Of a DNA stretch of 19,249 nt, positions 7,767 through 16,200 are shown one piece after another. Source of the DNA: CAZOOR01 sp964581505 (GTDB lineage: Bacteria > Bacteroidota > Ignavibacteria > Kapaibacteriales > UBA2268). Both the position numbers and the translations under genes were made by a program. Every line of letters begins with the position of its first letter. Position 1 is the stretch's first letter. Location: contig CAZOOR010000054.1 of the NCBI GenBank assembly GCA_964581505.1, forward strand, positions 1 through 19,249, in the 5' to 3' direction. The notes below the pieces were generated by a model that had not been told where the DNA came from, searched no databases, and saw only the letters and a program-made list of their open reading frames with translations.

Positions 7767-8381
7767 TTATTTGACAATAAAAGACATATTCAATCCGAAT
7801 TGCTCTGAATAGTAGGGCATTAAACGTATTGACAGATTGTCATCGACATTGAAATCAAATAAATGCGCCCCTACATAAGCATCTACTGCCGCCAGAATAT
7901 ATGTTACACCTAATAGGAAGTAACTCTTATCTCTATTATCTCGATAGTATTCCTTTTGGCTTTTCAATCTTTCCAATCCATAAGCATTATCGGGTTCGGA
8001 CTTTTTTAGTTCGTCATATTGATTTTGATATGATTGATATTTATTATTATTCCAAATAATAAAATATACAGATGCACCTACACCGGCAATAAATATCGGA
8101 GCTTTCCAATAATTCTCAACATAAATTTGCCCCCAACCCGGCAGTACAAAAGAACGCCATATCGCTCCAACAGGTGATTTTTTCGTTTTACTTGAACCTG
8201 TTTCCAATGTATCGGTTTTAGGGCTGGAAGTTATTTCTTTTTGAATTGTTTGCGGTAATTTTGATTGATTGTCTTGAGCAAATATTGATAATGAATTAAA
8301 TAATAAGAATAAAATAAAATATAAATGCTTCCGCTCGAAAGTCGGAAGCATTAATTTCTTATTATTTAATAACATACTCAC
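7767..8381 (-). CDS. DUF5683 family membrane protein
   Basis: The frame encodes up to 204 aa, with an N-terminal signal or anchor helix (HLYFILFLLFNSLSIFAQ), a Ser/Thr/Lys-rich linker, and the hallmark DUF5683 segment around SFVLPGWGQIYVENYWKAPIF. One membrane helix follows in IFIAGVGASVYFIIW, then a charged loop rich in Tyr, Gln and Lys, and a second hydrophobic stretch FLLGVTYILAAVDAYVGAHLF. The function of the family is not known; its members sit in the envelope of Bacteroidota-like bacteria. The start is uncertain: GTG at 8381, ATG at 8375 or ATG at 8351 are all in frame, and none has a strong ribosome-binding sequence. The GTG is 3 nt past the ridA stop, suggesting co-transcription, but an inverted repeat overlaps the 8351 start (see separate entry). 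Confidence 0.82.
   Translation of the reverse strand: MSMLLNNKKLMLPTFERKHLYFILFLLFNSLSIFAQDNQSKLPQTIQKEITSSPKTDTLETGSSKTKKSPVGAIWRSFVLPGWGQIYVENYWKAPIFIAGVGASVYFIIWNNNKYQSYQNQYDELKKSEPDNAYGLERLKSQKEYYRDNRDKSYFLLGVTYILAAVDAYVGAHLFDFNVDDNLSIRLMPYYSEQFGLNMSFIVK
8324..8352 (-). other. Inverted repeat over the start region of the DUF5683 gene (terminator- or attenuator-like)
   Basis: AATGCTTCCG (8324-8333) pairs perfectly with CGGAAGCATT (8343-8352) around a 9-nt loop. Read on the - strand it is followed by a T-rich tract, so it looks like an intrinsic terminator for ridA. Yet it lies within the reading frame of the next gene and contains the ATG candidate at 8351. It could terminate, attenuate or mask initiation; which is not decidable from sequence. 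Confidence 0.6.
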
Positions 8382-8384
8382 TTA

Positions 8385-8768
8385 TCATAAACCGGTAACT
8401 GCAACAGCTTCAATTTCAATCAAGACGTCCTTTGGTAATTTGCTAACTTGGTAAGCGGCACGTGCCGGTTTGCTTTCGCCGAAATACTCGTTATATACTT
8501 CGTTCATTGTACCAAAGTCTCCTAGATTTACCATTAATACTGTTGTCTTTACAACATTATTGTAGTTCAATCCCATTTCGGCAAGTATGGCACCGATATT
8601 TTCAATTGACTGCTTTGTCTGAGTAACAATATCATCGCCTGCCAATGTTCCGTCAGCTTTGAAAGGTATTTGCCCTGAAATAAAAACGAAGTCACCCGAA
8701 GCGTGTATTGCTTGTGAATAAGGTCCAATTGGCTGAGGTGCTTTTTCAGTATTGATGATTTTTTTCAT
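8385..8768 (-). CDS. ridA: RidA family (YjgF/YER057c/UK114) 2-iminobutanoate/2-iminopropanoate deaminase
   Basis: The 127-aa protein is full length for RidA. It has the N-terminal PQPIGPYSQAI motif, FVFISGQIPF, the NIGAILAEMGLNYNNVVKTTV helix-strand, and the C-terminal signature ARAAYQVSKLP followed by EIEAVAV. Arg103 in PARAAYQ matches the arginine that binds the substrate carboxylate in RidA enzymes. The family is a cytoplasmic trimer that hydrolyses reactive enamine/imine products of PLP enzymes such as threonine dehydratase, protecting other PLP enzymes from damage. It lies 15 nt downstream of the gyrB stop, so co-transcription is likely. AGGAATTATT precedes the ATG, as in the S9 peptidase gene. 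No feature is missing or odd. Confidence 0.96.
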   Translation of the reverse strand: MKKIINTEKAPQPIGPYSQAIHASGDFVFISGQIPFKADGTLAGDDIVTQTKQSIENIGAILAEMGLNYNNVVKTTVLMVNLGDFGTMNEVYNEYFGESKPARAAYQVSKLPKDVLIEIEAVAVTGL

Positions 8769-8783
8769 AATAATTCCTTTATA

Positions 8784-10778
8784 TTAAATATCAAGATTTT
8801 TAACATATTGTGCATTCTGTTCAATAAATTCGCGACGGGGTTCTACTTTGTCGCCCATCAACATTTCAAATATTTGTGATGCCTCAACGGCATTTTCAAC
8901 TGTTACTTGCAATAGAGTTCTTGTTTCAGGATTCATAGTAGTGTCCCAAAGTTGTTCCGGGTTCATCTCGCCCAAACCTTTGAAACGCGAAATTGTAATT
9001 CCGTCTTTTGTCTTGCTTTCTGCTATTTCTTCGTCTTTTGGTGGTTCTACACCTTTCTTTGTAGCAGTATCCTTGCGTATTCTTTGAATTATCGCATCTC
9101 TTTCATCATCATTGTATGCGTAATATTCCTGCTTACCTTTTTTGACTTTGTACAAAGGTGGCTGGGCAATATATAATTTACCCTGAATAATTAAATCACG
9201 CATATAAATATAGAACAAAGTTAATAGCAAAGTACGAATATGCGAACCGTCCACATCGGCATCAGCCATTAGAATAATTTTTCCGTATCTTGATTTATCC
9301 GGGTCGAAGTCATCACTGAAACCCGCACCAATTGCCGTGAATATTGTTCTAATTTCCTCATTTTCAAGTATCTTGGTAATGCGTGCTTTCTGTACATTAA
9401 GGATTTTACCTTTGAGTGGTAGAATTGCCTGAAAACGTCTATCCCTGCCTTGCTTGGCAGAACCGCCGGCAGAATCTCCCTCAACCAAATACAATTCTGT
9501 ATCTTCGGGCGAACGCAAGGAGCAGTCCGCAAGTTTTCCGGGAAGTGTTGAAGATTCCAAAGCATTTTTTCTTCTAACAAGTTCACGTGATTTCCGTGCG
9601 GCAATTCTTGCTTCGTGTGCAATTTTCGCTTTTTCGATAATCTTTTTTGCTTGTCCGGGATTTTGGTCTAAATATATTGCTAATTTTTCATTAACAATTT
9701 GCTTAATAATTCCTTCCACTTCTCCATTGCCGAGTTTGGTCTTTGTTTGTCCCTCGAATTGAGGTTCGGCAACCATAGCGGAAATAATAACAGTAAGACC
9801 TTCGCGGAAATCGTCCCCGTTCAAAGGCTCTTTCAATAATTTATTGGAAGTGGCATAGGAATTAAGGGTTCTTGTCAATGCAGAGCGAAAACCGGAAACA
9901 TGTGTGCCGCCTTCAATCGTATTGATATTATTTACATAAGAGAGCATATTTTCAGTATAACCGGTATTATACTCAAAACATACTTCAACTTTAGTCTCTA
10001 CCTCATTATCGTTAGTATCCGTACCTTCTATAAATACGGGTTTACTGATTGCATTCAAATTTGAATCAAGGTATTTGACAAAATCAATAAGACCACCCTT
10101 ATAGTGGAATGTATCACGTTTATTATCTCTTTCGTCAATTATTGTGATTTTTACCTGCGGATTTAGAAATGCTAATTCCCTCAGACGCTCTACAACTTTA
10201 TTGTATTTAAAAGTAACTGTTTTGAAAATAGTTTCATCAGGGTGGAAAGTAATAATTGTACCGTTCTTTTTAGTCAAGCCGATTTGTTCAACTTCCGAAA
10301 CAGGCTTACCTTCTTCGTATTTCTGCTCGTAAATCAAGCCGTCCCTGTGAATGGTAGCACGCATTTGTGATGACAAAGCATTTACGCAAGATACGCCAAC
10401 GCCATGCAAACCACCTGAAACTTTGTAAGAACCTTTGTCGAACTTACCGCCTGCGTGAAGCATACACATTACAACTTCAAGTGTGGACTTCTTCTTTACA
10501 GGATGTGGTCCCACAGGAATACCACGTCCGTCATCTTCGACAGAGCAAGAGCCGTCTTTGTGCAAAATAACAGTAATGTTTTCGGCATGACCGGCAAGCG
10601 CTTCGTCAATAGAATTATCGACAACCTCGTGTATCAAATGATGAAGTCCGCGTTCACCGACATCACCAATATACATAGCAGGACGTTTCCTGACCGCTTC
10701 CAGTCCTTCAAGTACTTTTATACTGTCTTCACTGTATGAATTTACTTCTTCGTTTAGATTTTGTTTCTTTTCATCCAT
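8784..10778 (-). CDS. gyrB: DNA gyrase subunit B
   Basis: This 664-aa protein is the ATPase subunit of DNA gyrase, which with GyrA introduces negative supercoils. The GHKL ATPase domain shows EVVDNSIDEALAG with catalytic Glu51 and Mg-binding Asn55, then DGRGIPVG and GGLHGVGVS. The transducer follows, then the TOPRIM domain with Glu433 in LVEGDSAGGSAKQGRDR and the Mg-binding DADVD at 506-510. The C-terminal tail has FKGLGEMNPEQLW and NPETRTLLQV. Its length is typical of the roughly 650-aa GyrB of Bacteroidota, and it lacks the approximately 170-residue insert of enterobacterial GyrB. GyrB rather than ParE is chosen because of the QLWDTTMNP-type tail and the DUF721 neighbour. ATG at 10778 lies about 30 nt from a likely start under the promoter element at 10815-10822. 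gyrA is not in the window. Confidence 0.97.
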   Translation of the reverse strand: MDEKKQNLNEEVNSYSEDSIKVLEGLEAVRKRPAMYIGDVGERGLHHLIHEVVDNSIDEALAGHAENITVILHKDGSCSVEDDGRGIPVGPHPVKKKSTLEVVMCMLHAGGKFDKGSYKVSGGLHGVGVSCVNALSSQMRATIHRDGLIYEQKYEEGKPVSEVEQIGLTKKNGTIITFHPDETIFKTVTFKYNKVVERLRELAFLNPQVKITIIDERDNKRDTFHYKGGLIDFVKYLDSNLNAISKPVFIEGTDTNDNEVETKVEVCFEYNTGYTENMLSYVNNINTIEGGTHVSGFRSALTRTLNSYATSNKLLKEPLNGDDFREGLTVIISAMVAEPQFEGQTKTKLGNGEVEGIIKQIVNEKLAIYLDQNPGQAKKIIEKAKIAHEARIAARKSRELVRRKNALESSTLPGKLADCSLRSPEDTELYLVEGDSAGGSAKQGRDRRFQAILPLKGKILNVQKARITKILENEEIRTIFTAIGAGFSDDFDPDKSRYGKIILMADADVDGSHIRTLLLTLFYIYMRDLIIQGKLYIAQPPLYKVKKGKQEYYAYNDDERDAIIQRIRKDTATKKGVEPPKDEEIAESKTKDGITISRFKGLGEMNPEQLWDTTMNPETRTLLQVTVENAVEASQIFEMLMGDKVEPRREFIEQNAQYVKNLDI

Positions 10779-10814
10779 AAATATATGCTGCTAATAAATG
10801 GTTATTATAACTTA

Positions 10815-10822
10815 CAAAATTA
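10815..10822 (-). promoter_or_regulatory. Probable -7 promoter element for gyrB
   Basis: On the - strand this reads TAATTTTG, a full match to TAnnTTTG, in the 80-nt gap between the DUF721 gene and gyrB. The predicted start would leave a leader of about 30 nt. It would let gyrB be expressed independently of the C1 peptidase-DUF721 pair. No clear -33 element was seen. Confidence 0.45.
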
Positions 10823-10858
10823 CGAAAAATAGGGGAGATATTGAAGGAAAAAAATTGT

Positions 10859-11158
10859 TTAGAAGAATGTTATTTCTTTGATGATATTTTTTCCTAATTT
10901 ATTATTAATATTTGTAATTATGGAATTCTGACGCATTATAATTTCACTTCTTATTGTCGAAGATTCGGCGTGTATTCTCAACACTCCATTATTGATTTGT
11001 GCTATCTTGGTGTTGCTTGCTATATAATCGCCAACTGTTAGCCGCCATGCGTCTCCAACAAGCTTGCTCAAAGCAATTGAGGATATGGCAGAATGCTCCG
11101 CCGTATCCTCAATAATAGATTTAATGCTTTTGGGATTTCTTTTACTATTGAAACTCAT
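10859..11158 (-). CDS. DUF721 / DciA-like protein
   Basis: The 99-aa protein fits the DUF721 family: ALSKLVGDAWRLTVGDYIASNTKIAQINNGVLRIHAESSTIRSEI, then INNKLGKNIIKEITF at the end. Bacterial DUF721 members include DciA, which loads or supports the replicative helicase DnaB in species lacking DnaC/DnaI; whether this short version does so is inference. It lies just upstream of gyrB, a common setting for this family near replication genes. Its ATG at 11158 overlaps by one base the stop of the preceding C1 peptidase gene (TAATG arrangement), so translation is probably coupled to that gene. Family assignment is good, function moderate. Confidence 0.82.
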   Translation of the reverse strand: MSFNSKRNPKSIKSIIEDTAEHSAISSIALSKLVGDAWRLTVGDYIASNTKIAQINNGVLRIHAESSTIRSEIIMRQNSIITNINNKLGKNIIKEITFF

Positions 11159-12378
11159 TATTTGAATTTCTTCAAAATATCTTCAACTGCCGATTTATGA
11201 ATAAATATACCTATCATTTTCAATTTAATATAATCCAAATGATAGAAGTAATATCCTTTTGCCTTGCCGTTACGTGAACCTGAACCGGAATCCTTAATTA
11301 GCAACCAAAAGTCATTGCCTTTTTCATAGTATCCTACTACATGAATACCATGGTCATCGGTAGTTGTTTTATTGCTAAATCTGAATTGACGTGCCATATC
11401 ATCAATGTATGCGGAAGGAATATCATAAGACGGTACCATTGCGGCATCATAATGTGAATTATATCCCGATTCGGAAACATCTCCACCGATTGCAAATGTA
11501 TAACCTGCTTTGACTGCACGTTTAATTACTTTGATATAATCATCAAGTGGAATATTGTAATATGTTTTGGAATGCCACCAATTATCCGGTACATCATAAG
11601 ATACTACTTTCCAGTAGCCGGGTTCGAGTAGGGACATTATGCCAACATAATCATCGGGTTCAAGTTTTACAACATTCTTAAGAAAACTCTTGGGTGTATA
11701 ATTAGTTCCCTCGTATTTGAAATTAGTAGGCGGTTCACCCATATAATAATTCATAATCGATTTTATATTATTAAGAATTGTATTTTCGTCCCAGAAATTT
11801 GTTTTTTTACAATTCTTCAAATATGAATACATCTCATTGAACATATTCGTATGATTATAATATTTACGTTCTTTTTCTTTGCCAATATAGGTTTCTTCCG
11901 GTACGCAACCGTACTGCTTCCACATTTCGGTAACGGCGTTTGCTTCCGAGCCTTGTCCGAATTCCGAATCCCCGCGTTCGCGAACATATCTGCGTGCTTT
12001 TTCCACGTATTGCCAATATGCAGTAAACATTTCCGAAATTTTAATTTCCTTATTATACATTCTCTTTATTTCCGATTCGAGAAATGACGTTGTCGAGAAA
12101 TCCCAACACGTTCCGGTATTGCCTTGCGAGATTGGTGGAAAGTGCCAATATTTTTTAAATTCATTAAAATCAGGAATATTAATTCCCGTATAGTCCATCT
12201 TGAAACTAAGTTTTTTCTTGTCATCATCTTTTTCGTATTCTTCAATACTCTTTTCTATATTTTTCCAGAACTCATTTTTATACTCTATAAAATGTCCTTT
12301 GTCCCGCCTTATATTCTGCGAGAATGCAGATATAGAGACAAAAATCAACAGAAATGCAGAAATAGTTAAAATTTTCAT
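11158..12378 (-). CDS. Secreted papain-like C1 family cysteine peptidase with altered active-site Asn position
   Basis: The 406-aa protein has a signal peptide (MKILTISAFLLIFVSISAFSQ), so it acts outside the cytoplasm. The C1 core starts near residue 80: PPISQGNTGTCWDFSTTSFLE gives oxyanion Gln85 and nucleophile Cys91. The catalytic His is His343 in DDHGIHVVGYY. The third position, Asn in the usual KNSWG motif, is here Asp363 in LIKDSGSGS, with Gly in place of the following Trp. A long region between (about 130-330) with many Tyr, Lys and Trp residues resembles the larger C1B/bleomycin-hydrolase-like members more than papain. The substrate cannot be told. It is the first gene of a run with DUF721, overlapping it by one base, which is an odd partner for an exported peptidase. 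The ATG at 12378 is the only start that keeps the full signal peptide. Confidence 0.8.
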   Translation of the reverse strand: MKILTISAFLLIFVSISAFSQNIRRDKGHFIEYKNEFWKNIEKSIEEYEKDDDKKKLSFKMDYTGINIPDFNEFKKYWHFPPISQGNTGTCWDFSTTSFLESEIKRMYNKEIKISEMFTAYWQYVEKARRYVRERGDSEFGQGSEANAVTEMWKQYGCVPEETYIGKEKERKYYNHTNMFNEMYSYLKNCKKTNFWDENTILNNIKSIMNYYMGEPPTNFKYEGTNYTPKSFLKNVVKLEPDDYVGIMSLLEPGYWKVVSYDVPDNWWHSKTYYNIPLDDYIKVIKRAVKAGYTFAIGGDVSESGYNSHYDAAMVPSYDIPSAYIDDMARQFRFSNKTTTDDHGIHVVGYYEKGNDFWLLIKDSGSGSRNGKAKGYYFYHLDYIKLKMIGIFIHKSAVEDILKKFK

Positions 12379-12430
12379 TAAGATATTCCATAAATGTTAA
12401 AGATAAAAATTAAAATTAACATTTTTTTTG

Positions 12431-12438
12431 TAATTTTG
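12431..12438 (+). promoter_or_regulatory. Probable -7 promoter element for tRNA-Ser(CGA)
   Basis: TAATTTTG matches TAnnTTTG and lies 24 nt before the mature tRNA 5' end, leaving a short precursor leader. It is in the 84-nt divergent gap between the C1 peptidase start and the tRNA. Confidence 0.55.
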
Positions 12439-12462
12439 TAACCTAAATTTTCAACCGAAAAT

Positions 12463-12550
<88 letters not shown>

Positions 12551-12555
12551 CAAGC

Positions 12556-12584
12556 AAGCAGTGTTTACCGACACTGCTTTTTTT
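12556..12584 (+). terminator. Intrinsic terminator of tRNA-Ser(CGA)
   Basis: AAGCAGTGT (12556-12564) pairs perfectly with ACACTGCTT (12571-12579) around the loop TTACCG and runs into seven T residues. It begins 6 nt after the tRNA ends. Confidence 0.92.
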
Positions 12585-12618
12585 ATTATTATTCCCAAAG
12601 TATCTTTTCTACTGTTTA

Positions 12619-12725
12619 TCCCCTCGCCCTATGAGAGCGCGCAGGGGCAAGGGCGGCTGTCATTCCTTTCAATTCCCCTCTCGCAGAGGGGTGGCAGACG
12701 CAGTCTGACGGGGTGTTCGTCTATT
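12619..12725. repeat. GC-rich cluster of small palindromes, probable dispersed intergenic repeat
   Basis: Three hairpins lie in tandem: CCCTCGCCCT (12621-12630) with AGGGGCAAGGG (imperfect), CCCCTCT (12675-12681) with AGAGGGG (12685-12691), and CAGAC (12695-12699) with GTCTG (12703-12707), followed by ACGGGGTGTTCG. The block is far richer in G and C than its surroundings. Its wording (CCCCTCT..AGAGGGGTGGCAGACG..GACGGGGTGTT) resembles REP-like or MITE-like intergenic repeats seen in many copies in some bacterial genomes. Only one copy is in this window, so its repeat nature is inferred. Confidence 0.5.
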
Positions 12726-12790
12726 TCTAACTGCTTCCTTTAGGGTGCTTATAGTGTTCTACTTTTTGCATTTCATTCACTCACCAATGA

Positions 12791-13102
12791 CATTCCTGTT
12801 TAGAATCTTTAGTATTCAAATATGTTCACAGAAAAGCATTAAGTTATTTAATAACCCTTGAAGAAAGGGAGGATAAAAGTGTAAAAAATAAGATAATATC
12901 TGGAGATGTTATTGGTTTAGATAATGTTGCTGTTGCAACAAGTAAAGAATTTGACGAATATTTTTGCAGAACCACTAACAGTATAAGTAATTGAATCTAA
13001 TGTGGTTTTAACAATTGAAAAAATAAAAGAAATAAACAAAATAACCGCACCACAACAGCAGCTATAAGCAATGCGGACAAAATCGTTAAAACCGAAAGTT
13101 AA
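12791..13102 (+). pseudogene. Possible decayed coding sequence of unknown family
   Basis: In the gene-free stretch between the tRNA terminator and 13159, one frame from 12791 to 12994 reads protein-like text (KALSYLITLEEREDKS, IISGDVIGLDNVAVATSKEF) but has no start codon. At a T run (12961-12965) the likely continuation shifts by one frame and reads AEPLTV, a TAA stop (12984-12986), then VIESNVVLTIEKIKEINKI and TAPQQQ. Near 13058 a third frame reads AAISNADKIVKTES to a stop at 13102. Codon-like composition over three frames with one internal stop suggests a disabled gene or gene fragment. I do not recognise the family. A chance open reading is still possible. Confidence 0.35.
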
Positions 13103-13158
13103 ATCCTCCAATTTGCACTTTATTACCCGTCTATCCATTTAATCTATTGAAAATGATA

Positions 13159-13187
13159 AACCCCAACTACTCGGAGTAATTGGGGTT
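13159..13187 (-). terminator. Probable terminator of the giant VWA/ASH protein gene
   Basis: AACCCCAA (13159-13166) pairs with TTGGGGTT (13180-13187), with a further TACT/AGTA helix inside after one mismatch. It lies 31 nt beyond the stop codon. On the - strand it is followed by a weak T-rich tract (TTATCATTTTC). Confidence 0.75.
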
Positions 13188-13217
13188 AAATATATTGATT
13201 TATAGACTGTTGAATAA

Positions 13218-16200
13218 CTATTTATTAATTATCATCTTCATAGTTTTTACAATATGACCGCTTCTAAGAACAAGGAAATAATTACCGGTGGATAAATTAT
13301 CCGCCTTAATATCAAACTCATAGTTTCCGGCTTTTAATTCCTTATTGATATATGATGTAATCAATTCACCCATAACCGAATATAAGCTAATAGAAGTAAT
13401 TCCGTCAAGTCCTATACCGAATTTAATTGTTGCATTTTCCGAAGCAGGGTTTGGCTCAGGTGTTTGCAAATAATAATTAGTATTATTTGTAACAACAAGT
13501 CTGCCGTCCATAAAACAGAACGGAGCATACTTAACGCTTGTAATTGTCGTATCCTTCGTATCGCAAGCACCCATAATCGGATGCAATTTAATTCCGTCCT
13601 TCTTTACATCAGCAAGAAATACAGTGAATTGAATTTCAAAAATCCTATTATTGAAAGCAGTTGCCAAACTGCCGCCACCGCTAATATCAATTAATCCGGG
13701 TTTGCTCAAAACAGGATTATCCCAAGTCCAATTAGGATAATCATTGTATTTAATTCTGTCATACCTAAGCATTTTACTATTATATGCAATCTGCATTTTC
13801 AATTCGGGAATAGTTTGTTTAGCAAGTTCATTAACGCGCAGTCTTACAGGTATTTTCACTATATATCCGGGTTCTATTTCATACTCTTGATTATCAGCAG
13901 AATAATAAAGATATTCACCTATTCCTAATAAATCAACTGACACATTATAGCCAACAGAAGTTTTAAGAAGTAATTTCGCTTTTTGCTCTCCTATTGTTTC
14001 CGGAGCAAATGTTACTGTAAGTATTTTGAAATTACCAGAAGGGACAAGCAAGCTATCTACAAAATTAATAGAGAAATATTTAGCACCTTCGCCTGTAATT
14101 TGTACATCTTTTACTGTTATTGATTTTTGCCAACTTGTATTCTCCAGTCTCAATTCCATTAAATAATTGTCGCAAATAAGTACCCCTTTGAAATTAAGCG
14201 TATCGGGTACGGTAAGACCTAATCCATCGCAAAGTACATCAACAGTCGTGTCGGCAACAGGTGCAATATCAGGTCCCGGTTTTGCATCATGACTTATTTC
14301 AATCAGATTAGAACGAGTACCTGCTCCGGTAGGGGCAAACGTAACATAATAAGTCTTTTTTGTTTCTTTTGGTATAATCTCATTTGTCGGTGGTGGACCT
14401 GATACCCAAGTAAACTCGCTTGAACTATACTTGAAATTAATTTTATATATTTTCAAATCAGCTGTTTTACTAGGATTTTCAATAACAAGTTCTGCAATTG
14501 ATGTACTACCCGGTATTGTAGCAGTATCGCAAATCCAAGTACCTAATATCTTGGGCAGTATTCCATTCCCGTCAATTGTTGATGTAAGCGGTGTTGCATT
14601 ACCCTGTGCATAAATATTTATATTATTTGAATAAAACTGCTCGTTCTGCGGTGTAAAATTAACTTTCAACACAAGCGAATCATTTGCAGGAATATTATAC
14701 GGTAATGTTGGTGAATTTAGTAATGTAAACTCATTCCCGGGTTTTGTACTAAAAGCAATACTATCGATTTTTGCCGGCAATATTGAGGTATTTCTTATGA
14801 TTATCGCAGAATCATTAGATGTCTTCACTCGTCTGTCTCCCCAATGAATAGAGTTGAGCGATAATTCAGTTACAACACCAAAACCTTTTAAAGTAGTAAC
14901 CGGATTGATACAACCGTTAGGAAGTTGGAACTCAACAGCGGCAGTTCTTTGACCGGCTGCCGATGGAGTAAAACTAACAGTTAATTTCAAACAGCTATCT
15001 GATTCGACAAAGAATGATGATTGGTCAATTGAAAAATCTCCTGCATTTGCTCCGGACAAATTTGGTTTTACCGTTACAGTTGTAGGATTAGTATTCTTAA
15101 ATATACAAGTAACAATACTATCTTTTTTGAAAGATAAATTAATTCTACCGAAATCAATTTCAGAGATTGATTCGCCACCACAAACGCCATCACCTGATAA
15201 GTCGAGAACAATATCTTGTGAACAAGTAGCCGAAATAACGAGTTTTGCACTTCTTGCTCCAATGTCTGTAGGCTGAAATACAATTTCCAGAGGAATGCAA
15301 TCCCCGGGCTTCAAGACTATTGAAATAGGATTAGATGTTAATTTGAAATCATCAGGATTTGCGCCCGAAAAATTATAAGCAGTAATTTCGACCGGCAATG
15401 TTCCGATATTGCATAATTGCTTTTTTAATAAGGTATCATTAGCCACACCAAGAAGAGTTTCTTCAAATAACACACTATTAACAGCAAAATTAATCACAGG
15501 CGAAACAACTGAAAATACATCATCAGAAATATCTTTACTTCCGGGCGTGCCTCCAAATTTATTTACAAATATATCTTGTCCACCTGCACTAGTAAATGAA
15601 AAAGTACCAAACGTAATATCATTAGTATAGTTGCCGATATTATATCTGTTCCCATCAGAATCAATTGAGTACCTTTTTGAATAATCCGGATAGTTTGTCC
15701 CACCTCGATTAACGGTAACAAATGTTAAATCGGATTTCATTACTGCTGTAAATGCCGTTGGTCTTGTTACTTTTGGAAGTGAGTATCCATAAGATGATTG
15801 TACGGCATTTAAATATGTTCCGCGTATATCAATTTCTTTTTCTGCCTCGCGAAATCGTATTCTGTTTCCACCGGCACGGAATGATGTATAAGTACTATTT
15901 GCACCTATAAGTTGTACAGCAGGTGTCCCTCCATTTGGAGAATATCTGGCAATAAAGCAATTAGACAATCCTTGAATAGGTATTGTAGGAGTTATATTAC
16001 CGAATTTGGAATTATTAAAACAAACTCCCGTAATATAGGCATTGCCGGCTTCGTCCACGCAAACCGCATTTGCAGAATCATAGCCCGGACCACCGGCTGT
16101 CTCAACCCAAAGAATATTGCCGTCACTATCGCATTTAGCTAAGAAAATATCCTTAGCACCTCTACTTGATACTTTACGTACACCAAAATCAACAGTTCCT

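Noticed and set aside
12917..13138. A 73-codon - strand open frame in the gene-free stretch
   Set aside because: It is antisense to the more protein-like + strand text, has many Cys and Phe residues from AT-rich sequence, and lacks a ribosome binding site or family resemblance.
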